A stretch of DNA of 64,000 nt, taken from the NCBI RefSeq assembly GCF_900169785.1, contig NZ_FWER01000004.1, positions 310,866 to 374,865 on the forward strand, given 5' to 3'. The stretch is from Rhizobium sullae (GTDB lineage: Bacteria; Pseudomonadota; Alphaproteobacteria; Rhizobiales; Rhizobiaceae). The number at the start of each line of letters is the position of its first letter. Position 1 is the stretch's first letter. The notes under the pieces are model-generated. The model ran no database searches. It saw nothing but the letters and a program-made list of their open reading frames with translations, and was not told the DNA's origin. Position numbers and translations under genes: made by a program. Shown here one piece after another: positions 45,979-55,285 of the stretch.

Positions 45979-47226
45979 TCATGCATTCATTTCTGCATTG
46001 CGGCGAAGTGATTTTCCGGTCAATTTCTCAAGAAGATTCTGTTGACGATCGAGGCAGTCCGTCAGTCGAAAACGCGTCTCGATCGTCCGGCGCGCCGCTG
46101 CACGCATCCCAAAATGGTGTTCGGGACTCTTCAGGGCGCCGAGAACGGCCTCAGCGAGTGCATCCGTATCGAAGAACGGCACCAAAAGGCCGTTCCGGCC
46201 GGAGTGTATAACCTCCTGGACGGGCGCGGTGTCCGATCCGATGACCAGGGCGCCGCACGCCATCGCCTCCAACATCGACCACGACAAAACGAATGGATAA
46301 GTCAGATAAAGGTGCGCTGCCGAGATCTGGAAAAGCTGCCGCAAAACCGAATGCGGCACCGCGCCGGGAAAGAGGATATTCTCCCGCGGTATATCCAGGG
46401 ATTTGAGGAGGTGATCCTTCCACGCCCCGCCGCCGGGCGGCGGCACACCGTAGCTGATGCCATCTCCTCCGACGAAAACGAACAAGGCATCGGGGCGTTG
46501 GCGCACAACCTTGGCGGCAGCCTCCAAGACCTGTGGAAATCCACGATACGGCTCAAGGTCGCGCGCGACAAAGGTAACAATGGGAGAACCACCCGCGCTG
46601 AGCACACGCCCGTCCGAAAGCCTGACCGAAGTTGTTGGGTCCGGTCGAAACTGCGCCGTATCGATCCCCTCGTGACAGACCGAAATGCGCCCCCGGGCGT
46701 CGGCGGGGTACAGACTTCTCTGCCAATGGGTGGGGCTGATGCCGGCCTCGATGGCCTCAAGGGACAGGAGCTGCGCGATGTTGCGCAGCCGCAGCCTCTT
46801 GCGCGTCTCCAGATCGGGCTGATCGTCGGGGGAAAACCCGATGTCCGCCCCTTCCGATCGGTAAAAGAACTCGCAATACCCCAATGCAGGCACCCGCGGC
46901 AGCACGTCCTTCAAGAACATCATGCTTCCCCAACCGATATGGCCTACGACAACGTCGGGTACCAGCCCTTGCCGCGCCATGGCGTCGAGCGTTTCGGCGA
47001 CGCGATGGCCGATTCGTGCATGGTGATCGGGAGTACCCATGTGTCGGGCCATATGCGGATCTGCGCGCGGGCCCGATTCCGCTCGATGTCGAACGACGCG
47101 AACGGATGGGATCTTCTGGTCTATGGTCTCAGTGATGAGGCTGACCTCATTGCCCGCCTGCGCGAGCTGAGCGGCCAAGGCAGCGAACTGACCGAAACCC
47201 CGTCGATGAACAAACGCCACGTGCAT
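45979..47226 (-). CDS. GT4-family glycosyltransferase
   Basis: About 415 residues, GT-B fold, with N-terminal MHVAFVHRRGFGQFAALAAQ and the C-terminal donor-site region YLTYPFVLSWSMLEAMACGA. The first Glu of the EX7E motif is replaced, as in a known GT4 subgroup with a YPFVLSW segment. The ATG at 47226 is preferred to one at 47259 because the protein then begins directly with the fold. It is 44 bp downstream of the MarR gene and probably co-transcribed with it. Confidence 0.87.
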   Translation of the reverse strand: MHVAFVHRRGFGQFAALAAQLAQAGNEVSLITETIDQKIPSVRVVRHRAESGPRADPHMARHMGTPDHHARIGHRVAETLDAMARQGLVPDVVVGHIGWGSMMFLKDVLPRVPALGYCEFFYRSEGADIGFSPDDQPDLETRKRLRLRNIAQLLSLEAIEAGISPTHWQRSLYPADARGRISVCHEGIDTAQFRPDPTTSVRLSDGRVLSAGGSPIVTFVARDLEPYRGFPQVLEAAAKVVRQRPDALFVFVGGDGISYGVPPPGGGAWKDHLLKSLDIPRENILFPGAVPHSVLRQLFQISAAHLYLTYPFVLSWSMLEAMACGALVIGSDTAPVQEVIHSGRNGLLVPFFDTDALAEAVLGALKSPEHHFGMRAAARRTIETRFRLTDCLDRQQNLLEKLTGKSLRRNAEMNA

Positions 47227-47269
47227 CGCGTTAGTCCGCCGTTGCCAGGTGCGCGGCATCGCTCACCGC

Positions 47270-47842
47270 TTAGACGCCGTACCGTGAAGCCCTGCCCCAG
47301 GCCAGTTCGAGCTGGTGCAGCGTCTGGAAAGCCGTCTCAAGCATCCGCTGTTCCAGGTCGCCACGATTCACCGCGCGCTCATAGGCCATCGCCGCGTCGC
47401 GGAGATTTGCCCTGAGCTGCCGCCCCTTCTCCGTCAATTTGATGCGGGCGGACCGCTTGTCGCGCTGGGAGGCAACGCGATCAATGTAGTCGCCATCGCC
47501 AAGCTGCTTCAGATAATAGGAAACGTTGGAGCCGACATAATGCCCACGATCCAGAAGCTCGGCGACCGACAGTTCCGAATCGCCGATTGCCAGCAGAATC
47601 ATCGCCTGCGCCGGCCCGATATCGTCTACACGAAGCTTGGTCAGCTCCGCACGGATCAGGCCCGAAAAGCGCCGGCTTGCCCGCTCCATCAGGCGAGCGA
47701 GCTCGAAATACGTAACCTGTTGGAGGTCCCCAAGCTCGGTACCCTGAGGAAGCCGGGGGTCTGTTTGTGCTGTCTGGCTCAGACGAAGACTCAGATCGTC
47801 GTTCAGTTCTACCGGCAAACTGAACACATCGTTTTCTTTCAT
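47270..47842 (-). CDS. MarR-family regulator (WggR/ExpG-like by context)
   Basis: A 190-residue MarR-type winged-helix protein with about 50 extra N-terminal residues: ALLDR-like recognition region SVAELLDRGHYVGSNVSYYL and wing ASQRDKRSARIKLTEKG. GGAGAG precedes the ATG at 47842; an earlier start would overlap the palindrome at 47866. S. meliloti controls galactoglucan synthesis with a MarR-type protein, WggR (ExpG), encoded divergently from the export genes wgdA/wgdB, as here. The regulator is therefore the likely binder of the palindromes, and it probably regulates itself. Confidence 0.85.
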   Translation of the reverse strand: MKENDVFSLPVELNDDLSLRLSQTAQTDPRLPQGTELGDLQQVTYFELARLMERASRRFSGLIRAELTKLRVDDIGPAQAMILLAIGDSELSVAELLDRGHYVGSNVSYYLKQLGDGDYIDRVASQRDKRSARIKLTEKGRQLRANLRDAAMAYERAVNRGDLEQRMLETAFQTLHQLELAWGRASRYGV

Positions 47843-47865
47843 TCGACTCTCCGTTTCAAGGAAAT

Positions 47866-47882
47866 ACTTCAAAACTTGAAGT
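47866..47882. promoter_or_regulatory. Shared 17-bp palindrome between MarR and secretion genes
   Basis: ACTTCAAAACTTGAAGT is a perfect inverted repeat (7-bp arms, 3-bp centre), followed by AATATTCAA, which forms a second overlapping TTGAA/TTCAA pair. It lies 23 bp before the MarR start and 156 bp before the secretion ATPase start. Confidence 0.8.
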
Positions 47883-48038
47883 AATATTCAAATACGCTCA
47901 CCACTGTCGATCACCATGAGCTTGCACAATCCCGTTGTTATGTGCCAGATTGGTCGAAGCAATACTATCCTTACGCTCAGTTACAACCAAATCTGTCCTA
48001 CAACAGATGGTTCTAAAGTTAACTCGAGGCAAATCTTC

Positions 48039-49799
48039 ATGCGTGATACGGTTCAAAATGAGACAAGAAGCAAGGGGCGAACCGAGGGAGGCCAAAAACA
48101 AGGCAGCCCAAGGTTGCTGATTCTGCAAGCAAAGCGTGTATTTTTGTCCGGGTTGCTTTATGCAACTGCACTAAGCGTGTGTATGAACATATTACAACTG
48201 ACGATGCCCCTGTTCATGCTGCAAGTTCATGAAAGGGTACTCAACAGTCAGAGCATGGACACACTTGCAATGCTCACTATCTTGGCTGTCGGCGCCCTTG
48301 TGGTGCTCGGCGTCCTGGAATTCATCCGTGCCCTCTCCTTCCAAGCCATCGGAGGCGCGCTCGTGCGTGGGCTGAACATGCCTGTCCTGGCGGCCGCCGT
48401 TCAGGCTTCTGTCGATCAGGGCCTGTCGCGCGCGACCCAGTCGCTTCGGGACATCGCAGAATTGCGAAGCTTCCTGACCTCGTCAGCGGTCAGTGCGCCC
48501 CTAGACGCTGCCTGGTCACCGATTTTCCTCGGCGCCCTTTTCCTTTTGCATCCGCTTTTTGGTCTTATCGGAGCCGTCTCCGCCGCACTGCTCATTTGCG
48601 GCGGCCTGGTCACGGACATGTTGACGCATCAACTCACCAAGGAAGCGAACCAAACAAATATCGAGGCCGTGTCCAGGATCGGCGCTTCGCTGCGACATGC
48701 CGAGGCCATCGAGGCGATGGGCATGCTGCCAGCTCTGGCAAATCGTTGGCGCGCCCTTCAACTGCAGGCTCTCACCGCCTTTGAAACGAGTGGGTGCAGG
48801 AGCAAGGCGATGTCGTCCATCACCCGCAGCCTGCGCTATTCCATCCAGATCATGACCCTGGCAGCCGGCGCGTATCTGGTGCTGGAGCAGGAAGTCACGC
48901 CCGGCGCGATGATGGCATCGAGCATTCTTGTCGGACGCCTCCTGATCCCCTTCGATTCAATCATCGAGAATTGGCGCCAATGGGTGCTGGCGATCGCTGG
49001 CTGGCGTCGCCTCGAGGCCCTTCTCAAGGCGGACCTTGCAATCCGCCAGACGATGCCCACGCCGCATTCGTCGGGCGACATCGTGGTCGATAAGCTCGTC
49101 TACGCAGCTCCCGGGCTGGATGTGCCCATCATCAAGGGCATTTCTTTCTCCCTCTCTCCGGGCGAGGTTCTTGGCGTGATCGGTCCTTCCGCGGCCGGCA
49201 AGTCGACGCTCGCGCGGCTGCTGGTCGGCATCTTGCGCCCCACGTCCGGCGGTGTCTTCCTCGACGGCAACAATACCTATCTGTGGGAGCGTGGCTCGTT
49301 CGGTCAGGTGGTCGGATATCTGCCGCAATCCGTCTCGCTTTTGGAAGGCACCATTCGAGAAAACATTGGGCGAATGGCGGACAGCGATCCCTACAAGGTG
49401 CTGGAGGCGGCGCGATTGGCCGACATCCATGAGATGATCGGACGCCTGCCGCTCGGTTACGACACACCCGTCGGCGACGGACATCTGACCCTTTCCGGAG
49501 GGCAGCGGCAGCGCATAGCGTTGGCGCGCTGCCTCTACAACCAGCCTCGCCTCATCGTGCTCGACGAGCCGAACGCAAACCTGGACTCGATCGGCGAGCG
49601 TGCCCTTATCCGCGCGATCCAGTGTGCGCGCGACGACGGCGCCATCGTTATCTTAATCGCTCACAGGCCAGCCATCATGCAGGTCGCCGACAAGCTGCTC
49701 GTGCTCGAAAACGGCCGCGTCACACAGTTCGGACCGCGAACGGCCGTGGTTACAACCACGATGCCGGGCGAACCACACCGCGAGGTAGCCGCGATATGA
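48039..49799 (+). CDS. Type I secretion ABC transporter (PrtD/WgdA-like)
   Basis: A 586-residue inner-membrane half-transporter, typical PrtD length. Membrane domain from about 30 (VFLSGLLYATALSVCMNILQ, then TMPLFMLQVHERVL) and nucleotide-binding domain from about 340: Walker A GPSAAGKST, signature LSGGQRQR, Walker B LIVLDEPNANLDSIGE. No peptidase C39 domain, as in RTX exporters. GAGG precedes the ATG at 48039; earlier in-frame codons run through the promoter. It is coupled (ATGA) to the membrane fusion gene. Its likely substrate is the RTX protein at 51469-52128. Confidence 0.92.
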   Translation: MRDTVQNETRSKGRTEGGQKQGSPRLLILQAKRVFLSGLLYATALSVCMNILQLTMPLFMLQVHERVLNSQSMDTLAMLTILAVGALVVLGVLEFIRALSFQAIGGALVRGLNMPVLAAAVQASVDQGLSRATQSLRDIAELRSFLTSSAVSAPLDAAWSPIFLGALFLLHPLFGLIGAVSAALLICGGLVTDMLTHQLTKEANQTNIEAVSRIGASLRHAEAIEAMGMLPALANRWRALQLQALTAFETSGCRSKAMSSITRSLRYSIQIMTLAAGAYLVLEQEVTPGAMMASSILVGRLLIPFDSIIENWRQWVLAIAGWRRLEALLKADLAIRQTMPTPHSSGDIVVDKLVYAAPGLDVPIIKGISFSLSPGEVLGVIGPSAAGKSTLARLLVGILRPTSGGVFLDGNNTYLWERGSFGQVVGYLPQSVSLLEGTIRENIGRMADSDPYKVLEAARLADIHEMIGRLPLGYDTPVGDGHLTLSGGQRQRIALARCLYNQPRLIVLDEPNANLDSIGERALIRAIQCARDDGAIVILIAHRPAIMQVADKLLVLENGRVTQFGPRTAVVTTTMPGEPHREVAAI

Positions 49800-51196
49800 C
49801 TGAAAAGACCCCCCTAGCGGTCCGGCCCGATCTCGCCGAACGTCGCCTCCAGCAGCATCAGCCGGCTTCGCGGGATGTCGGCCCGTCGAACTTGGAATTC
49901 GACCGGTTTGATAACCGTTCACCGCTCCGTCGTCTTGTCGTTGCGGGGCTCGCCACGATCCTTGTGTCCTTCGGTGGATTTTTTGCCTGGGCCTTTTCGG
50001 TCGAGCTCAGCAGCGCGACGGTCGCCAACGGCACGGTCATCGTCGATTCGAAGCGAAAGTCTATCAGCCATTTCGAAGGCGGCGTGATGAGCCGACTGCT
50101 TGTTCAGGAGGGCGACAAGGTTTCCGCCGGGCAGCCCCTGATCGCGTTGGAGGATACGCGCGCCCGCTCCAGCCTGCAGTCGCTCCAAATCCGACGCATT
50201 GGCCTGATCGCGAAACTGGCGCGATTGAAAGCCGAGCAGACTGACATGCCGCAAATCAGCTTTCCGCGCGATTTGGGTGACACCCGTGACGCTACGGTCG
50301 ATGACGCTGTCAAGGCGGAGACGATATTTTTCGAAAAGCGGCGCGAGACCAAGGTCGGACGCGTCGAGGTCCAGCAAAAGACCATCGAGGAGCACCTCGA
50401 ACAAGCAACGTCGCTCGACATCCAGATCCAGGCGACCGACCAGCAAATCGATCTCTTCAAAGAGCACCGGACGGCGACGGAAACGTTGGTGAAAAAAGGC
50501 GCGGCACCGCGCACGCAACTCATCGAGATCGACTCCAAGCTAAGCGAGCTTGCCAGGGAACGGGGCGAACTCGTCGGCAACAAGGCCCAGGCAGAAAAAG
50601 CCGCAGCAGGAGCACAGCTTGCGCTGACCGGGATCGAAAGTGACTTTCAGTCGACGATTGCCGGCGAAATCACCACGGCACGCATCGATCTCGCGGACGT
50701 CGAAGAGCAGATCACCGCTTCGAAGGACGTACTGCGGCGCCTTGAGATTCGCTCTCCGCAGGATGGCATCATCAGCAACATCCTGCTGCGCACCCCTGGC
50801 AGCGCGGTCACGCCCGGCCAACCGTTGCTCGAGATCGTTCCGGAAAATGAGCCACTGCTGGTCGAAATGCGCGTCAATCCTCGCGACATCGACAGCATCG
50901 CCGTGGGCTCGCATTCGCAAGTCCGTTTGACAGCCTATAGTCAACGCTCCCGCCTGCCGATGGAAGGCACCATTACATATGTCGCCGCGGACCAGTCGGT
51001 AGATGAAAAGTCAAACAGTGCGTTTTTCGTCGCGCGCGCCAAACTCGATCCGGCATCGCTCAAGGCAAATCCGGATGTCCGGCTCTATCCCGGCATGCCC
51101 GCCGAGGTGCTGATCGTCCACGAGTCACGCCTTGCGATCGACTACCTCACCTCTCCCGTCCTCGAGAGCTTCAATCGCGCGTTCAGGGAAGACTAG
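49796..51196 (+). CDS. Type I secretion membrane fusion protein (HlyD/WgdB-like)
   Basis: A 466-residue periplasmic adaptor: a short cytoplasmic tail, one helix (LRRLVVAGLATILVSFGGFF, about 44-63), a lipoyl half (ISHFEGGVMSRLLVQEGDKV), a long coiled-coil hairpin (about 110-310), and beta-barrel segments ending near VRLYPGMPAEVLI, the HlyD-family signature. It links the ABC transporter to an outer-membrane TolC protein, which is not encoded in this window. Confidence 0.92.
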   Translation: MTEKTPLAVRPDLAERRLQQHQPASRDVGPSNLEFDRFDNRSPLRRLVVAGLATILVSFGGFFAWAFSVELSSATVANGTVIVDSKRKSISHFEGGVMSRLLVQEGDKVSAGQPLIALEDTRARSSLQSLQIRRIGLIAKLARLKAEQTDMPQISFPRDLGDTRDATVDDAVKAETIFFEKRRETKVGRVEVQQKTIEEHLEQATSLDIQIQATDQQIDLFKEHRTATETLVKKGAAPRTQLIEIDSKLSELARERGELVGNKAQAEKAAAGAQLALTGIESDFQSTIAGEITTARIDLADVEEQITASKDVLRRLEIRSPQDGIISNILLRTPGSAVTPGQPLLEIVPENEPLLVEMRVNPRDIDSIAVGSHSQVRLTAYSQRSRLPMEGTITYVAADQSVDEKSNSAFFVARAKLDPASLKANPDVRLYPGMPAEVLIVHESRLAIDYLTSPVLESFNRAFRED

Positions 51197-51233
51197 AATC
51201 CCAGATGAAATGGAATGCTGCATCGCAGAAATT

Positions 51234-51250
51234 GTTTCAAATTTTGAAGT
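51234..51250. promoter_or_regulatory. Shared 17-bp palindrome upstream of the RTX operon
   Basis: GTTTCAAATTTTGAAGT matches ACTTCAA-N3-TTGAAGT at 12 of 14 arm positions. It lies 218 bp before the RTX start inside a 272-bp AT-rich region that contains no gene, a position suited to activation. Confidence 0.7.
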
Positions 51251-51468
51251 TATTACCAAGTAATATATGTGTATATTATTTTATAATTCAGGAAACTATT
51301 GAAATAATGTGCCATTAAGACTCAATTTGGGAAATATATTTCTCAAGAAATGACATTTTGGCTTCACGATATGCTTGCACTTCGTTTTTTTGCAGTGCAC
51401 AGTTCAAGCGCGAAATCGTCGCACCCGGCGCCGAGACGCATCAATATCAATCCGAAGAGGAGAGGCAG

Positions 51469-52128
51469 ATGGCCACATTGGAAGGCGGAGCATACGACGA
51501 TGCACTGTTCGGCTCCCGCTTTAACGACTTCATTCGTGCCCATGGGGGCGATGATTTCGTGAGCGGCGGCAACGGGCACGACCTCGTGTTCGGTGGTGAC
51601 GGAGACGACCTGCTGTTCGGCGAAAAGGGAAACGATTCCCTGTTCGGCGGAGAGGGCAATGACTTGCTGAACGGTGAAAACGGGAATGACAACCTCGTCG
51701 GAGGCTGGGGTGATGACCTTCTGTATGGCGACAAGGGAAACGACACCCTGCTCGGCGGAGAGGGAAGCGACCTCCTGTCCGGCGGCAAGGGCGCCGACAT
51801 ACTTTATGGCGGTAATGGTGCCGACATCATCGATGGCGGTGCTGGCAACGACGTCCTGGCAGGCGGTGCTGGCCATGACATCTTCGTCTTCGACGGCGGC
51901 GGCGGGAATGACGTCATCCTCGACTTTAACGCGGGCGAGGATCTGCTGCAGATCTCGAAGGGCATCAATGGCCTCGATGTGTCTTCGCCCGAAGACCTGG
52001 CCTCGCGTGTCACGCAGGTCGGCGGCAATGTCGTCGTGGATCTCGGCCATGGCGATACGCTCACATTGGTAAATGTCGATGCCGATGACATCCATGCCAA
52101 TCCCGAGAACTACTTCACCGTTCACTGA
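51469..52128 (+). CDS. Short all-repeat RTX protein (WgeA/ExpE1-like by context)
   Basis: A 219-residue protein without a Sec signal. Residues about 10-145 are tandem calcium-binding nonapeptides of the form GGxGxDxLx (e.g. GGDGDDLLFGEKGNDSLFGG). The last ~70 residues form a conserved RTX C-terminal region (GGNDVILDFNAGEDLLQISK), with the uncleaved type I secretion signal ending in FTVH. There is no enzyme domain. GAGGAGAGG fixes the ATG at 51469. It follows its secretion system and leads the polymer operon. In S. meliloti, ExpE1 has the same position and type. Confidence 0.9.
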   Translation: MATLEGGAYDDALFGSRFNDFIRAHGGDDFVSGGNGHDLVFGGDGDDLLFGEKGNDSLFGGEGNDLLNGENGNDNLVGGWGDDLLYGDKGNDTLLGGEGSDLLSGGKGADILYGGNGADIIDGGAGNDVLAGGAGHDIFVFDGGGGNDVILDFNAGEDLLQISKGINGLDVSSPEDLASRVTQVGGNVVVDLGHGDTLTLVNVDADDIHANPENYFTVH

Positions 52129-52193
52129 ATATGACTTCTGCGCGCCTTGCCTCCTCCCGTGGGGCGCGCAACTCCGATCCAAAGGGGTAGCGT

Positions 52194-54449
52194 GTGACGT
52201 TCCACGAATCGATAGACGCCACTGGCGTTTTCAGAAACGCAAAGATCTTTCGGCTCGGCGCGGACCTGGCCCTCCTTATCTGGGATCTTCCCCCGTCCCT
52301 GCCCGCCACCACAAAGTGCCTGTTGTCCATGGACCAGTCGCCAGTACCGCTCGTCAGCATGATGCTGCCGCTTGGCGACGGAAGACAACGAATGTTCTGG
52401 GCGATGAGACCGGAAAAGCAGCCGGTGAGTGTGGGCATTTGCACGGAACACGGCAGCACCGCCGAAACCATCGTGATGCAGCCGGCGCGCACGCTCGCGC
52501 CCCTCGATGTGGAGGCACTATTCGCGGATCTCGCGCCGGATGCCCGCATCAAGTTTGTCAACAACCTGCTGACCGTGTGGCGAAGCGCCTTCCGCATCGC
52601 CAGCGACCATCTTTTCACCATGGTGGTCGAAGACGCCCTTCACGCGCTCGTGCCCGAACCGCAGGCAGCCAGCATCGTCTGCCAGATTGCGCAAGGATGC
52701 CATCTGATTGAGACGGCCATCAATCCGGATCTGGGCGACATCACATCGGTCTATGCGATCGGTGCAGCTTCGATTACACGCATGGCCGTAAGGCTTGTCC
52801 TTGGACGCAACGCGAAAAACGCTCTGCAATCGTGCCATTTCATCGCAGAGGCACCTTCCCCTTCCCCTCCGTTTCTCATCGTGCTCCTGAGCAAGAATGG
52901 CATCGCCATTCGCCAGCTTGCTCACGGCAAGCCTCGCCATCCCAACCTTCAGAGTTGGTGGGGCAAAAACCCCGAGGCGGTGGAACTGCGCGAAATGATT
53001 GTCCGTCGACTCGCCACGTTGCCGGAAAGCGGCGCCGCCACGGCGATCGACCTTCAAGTTCGTGCACCACTGGCGACAAGTCGGATTGCCAAGTCATCGA
53101 TGCATCCGTCCGGTGAGGTCGATCTCGCTCTGGCGCTCGACGACGGTCTGCTGGCCGGCGGCTGGTTCCACGCGCCGTCATCCGCGTTCGCCGGCATCGA
53201 CTACGTCAAAGAGGACGGCACGGCCGTGCCGCTCGATGGCAATAGCTACGAATTTCCGGCATGGGCGCAAGGGAAGGATGAGAAGAGTAAGACCGATGTG
53301 ACCGGTTTCGTTGCCTGGGTCCCGCTGTCGGAATCCCCTGGGCCGCTCCTGCAACCGCGATTTCAAATGCGCCTTGCTTCGGGAGCGGTCAGGCCGCTGA
53401 TACCGACGCCGCAGCCTTTCGAGCCCGCGACACAACGAAACCATGTCCTGCGCGCCGTGCCGCCACAGCATGCGGTCGACAGTGCCTTCCGCACGATCCT
53501 CGCGCCCGCCCTGCAGGACATAGAACGGCGACTGGGCAAGACCATAGAGGTCGATTCCGCGAAGGACTACAGCCTGCCCGAAACCACACCCCTCGTTTCG
53601 ATTGTCGTACCCCTCTACAAGGTTCTCGATTTCCTGCGCTTCCAACTGTCGGGAATGGCCACCGATCCGTGGCTCGTCGCCAATGCCGAGATCATCTTTG
53701 TCCTCGATTCACCGGAAATCCAGGATGAGACGGAGCACCTGCTGGGCGGCCTGCACCTCCTGCACGGGCTGCCGATGAAGCTGGTCGTCATGAACCGCAA
53801 CAGCGGCTACGCGCGCGCCTGCAATGCCGGCGCACGTTTTGCCCGCGGCGCCATTCTGGTCATGCTCAATTCGGATGTCGTGCCAAAGGGACCAGGTTGG
53901 CTTCAGGTGCTGTCGCGGCCGCTGCTGGAAAACAGCAGGCTGGGCGCCATCGGCCCGAAACTGCTCTTCGAAGACGGATCGCTGCAGCATGCCGGCCTCT
54001 ATTTTGGCCGCGACCAGCGCGGGATCTGGTTGAACCACCATTTCAACAAGGGCATGCCCGGCGACTATGCTCCCGCCCAACAAGCCCGCGAGGTTCCCGG
54101 CGTCACCGGCGCCTGCCTCGTGACCCGCAGGGCCATCTACGAGCGTGTCGGCGGCTTCACCGAGGACTACGTGATCGGAGACTACGAGGACAGTGACCTC
54201 TGCCTCAAGATCCGCCGTCTCGGGCTCCAGATCGCCTATGAGCCGGCCGCGTGCCTGTATCATTTCGAGCGGCGCTCGATTCGCCGTAGCCAGGACTATA
54301 TGCGCGGCGTTGCCAGCCAATACAATTCATGGCTGCACACGCAACGCTGGGAAGACGACATCACCGACTTGATGGCGAACCAATTCGGCAGAGATCAAGA
54401 TCGCCCCGCCGCCACAAATGCGAAAATCCGGGAAAGGAACGCAGCGTGA
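52194..54449 (+). CDS. GT2 glycosyltransferase with long N-terminal region
   Basis: A 751-residue protein. The first ~460 residues are of unknown fold, with a beta-rich part around 300-400. From about 464 is a GT2 domain (TPLVSIVVPLYK; NSGYARACNAGA; DxD-type MLNSDVVPKGPGW; GAIGPKLLFEDGSLQHAGLY; acceptor-site DYEDSDLCLKIRRLG), like rhamnosyl- or galactosyl-transferases. The start is GTG with AAAGGGG before it. It is 65 bp after the RTX gene and coupled to the methyltransferase gene (GTGA). Confidence 0.88.
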   Translation: MTFHESIDATGVFRNAKIFRLGADLALLIWDLPPSLPATTKCLLSMDQSPVPLVSMMLPLGDGRQRMFWAMRPEKQPVSVGICTEHGSTAETIVMQPARTLAPLDVEALFADLAPDARIKFVNNLLTVWRSAFRIASDHLFTMVVEDALHALVPEPQAASIVCQIAQGCHLIETAINPDLGDITSVYAIGAASITRMAVRLVLGRNAKNALQSCHFIAEAPSPSPPFLIVLLSKNGIAIRQLAHGKPRHPNLQSWWGKNPEAVELREMIVRRLATLPESGAATAIDLQVRAPLATSRIAKSSMHPSGEVDLALALDDGLLAGGWFHAPSSAFAGIDYVKEDGTAVPLDGNSYEFPAWAQGKDEKSKTDVTGFVAWVPLSESPGPLLQPRFQMRLASGAVRPLIPTPQPFEPATQRNHVLRAVPPQHAVDSAFRTILAPALQDIERRLGKTIEVDSAKDYSLPETTPLVSIVVPLYKVLDFLRFQLSGMATDPWLVANAEIIFVLDSPEIQDETEHLLGGLHLLHGLPMKLVVMNRNSGYARACNAGARFARGAILVMLNSDVVPKGPGWLQVLSRPLLENSRLGAIGPKLLFEDGSLQHAGLYFGRDQRGIWLNHHFNKGMPGDYAPAQQAREVPGVTGACLVTRRAIYERVGGFTEDYVIGDYEDSDLCLKIRRLGLQIAYEPAACLYHFERRSIRRSQDYMRGVASQYNSWLHTQRWEDDITDLMANQFGRDQDRPAATNAKIRERNAA

Positions 54450-55285
54450 CACAGGTAGCACTCGTGCACCCTCCCAAGCCGACTCGACTGGTCGATGAGG
54501 ATCGTGTTCGCTGGCTGCTTGAAGCCGTTCGGGGCAACCGTTTTCTGCCGCGGCCGGAACCCACCAATGTCTTCGTGGGTGACGGTGATTTTCGTGCGAT
54601 AGGCGCGGAATTCCTCGGGCACTTCATCCGTATCGGCGGCCTGCGCGAAGAGGCCCGCGTGCTCGATATCGGCTGCGGTATCGGCCGGATGGCCGTGCCG
54701 CTCACCCAGTATCTCGATCCGCAAACGAGCCGCTACGATGGCATCGATCCGGTCGAGGGCGGGATCGACTGGTGTCAGCGGACGATCACTCCCGCCTACT
54801 CCAATTTCGCCTTCCAGCGACTGGATATCGCGCACGAGCTCTACAATCCAAATGGCAAGGTCAGCGGCAAGGCCCTGAGGCTTCCCTTTCCGGATCACCA
54901 TTTCGACTTCGTCATCATGACGTCCTTGGTCACTCATCTGCCGCCCGCGGAGGTCCTTGTCTACCTCGCTGAGGTCCGCAGAACCCTGTCACCCGGCGGG
55001 CGCCTGTTCATGACCGCCTTCGTGGTCGACCGGATCGCGGCGGCAAACGAACATGGGCGGCGCGATCCGCGTCTCGCCTTCCGCCGCTATGGCGAAAGCC
55101 CATGCTGGTTCGTACCCAACCAGCCACCGCTTGCCGCGGTCGGTTTCGAAGACGGCTTTCTGGACAAGGCGCTCGAACGGGCCGGCCTCTCCGTCGCTCT
55201 GAAATCGCTTGGCCATTGGCGCGGCACCAATGCGGGCCACCATCAGGACTTCATCGTGGCAAAGCGCCGGGTAAACGGTCGATGA
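54446..55285 (+). CDS. Class I SAM-dependent methyltransferase
   Basis: A 279-residue methyltransferase with SAM motif I VLDIGCGIGRM, an acidic residue after strand 2 (YDGIDPVEGG) and RLPFPDHHFDFVIMTSLVTH plus LAEVRRTLSPGGRLFMT, as in Methyltransf_11/25 enzymes. The GTG start has AAGGA upstream and overlaps the GT2 stop; the next gene starts within its stop (ATGA). It probably methylates a sugar in the polymer or caps the chain end. Confidence 0.88.
   Translation: MTQVALVHPPKPTRLVDEDRVRWLLEAVRGNRFLPRPEPTNVFVGDGDFRAIGAEFLGHFIRIGGLREEARVLDIGCGIGRMAVPLTQYLDPQTSRYDGIDPVEGGIDWCQRTITPAYSNFAFQRLDIAHELYNPNGKVSGKALRLPFPDHHFDFVIMTSLVTHLPPAEVLVYLAEVRRTLSPGGRLFMTAFVVDRIAAANEHGRRDPRLAFRRYGESPCWFVPNQPPLAAVGFEDGFLDKALERAGLSVALKSLGHWRGTNAGHHQDFIVAKRRVNGR

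Noticed and set aside
51520..51900. Tandem DNA repeats that might be a CRISPR or satellite
   Set aside because: The periodicity is 27 bp in frame with RTX nonapeptides and the repeats are degenerate at the DNA level; they are protein-coding.
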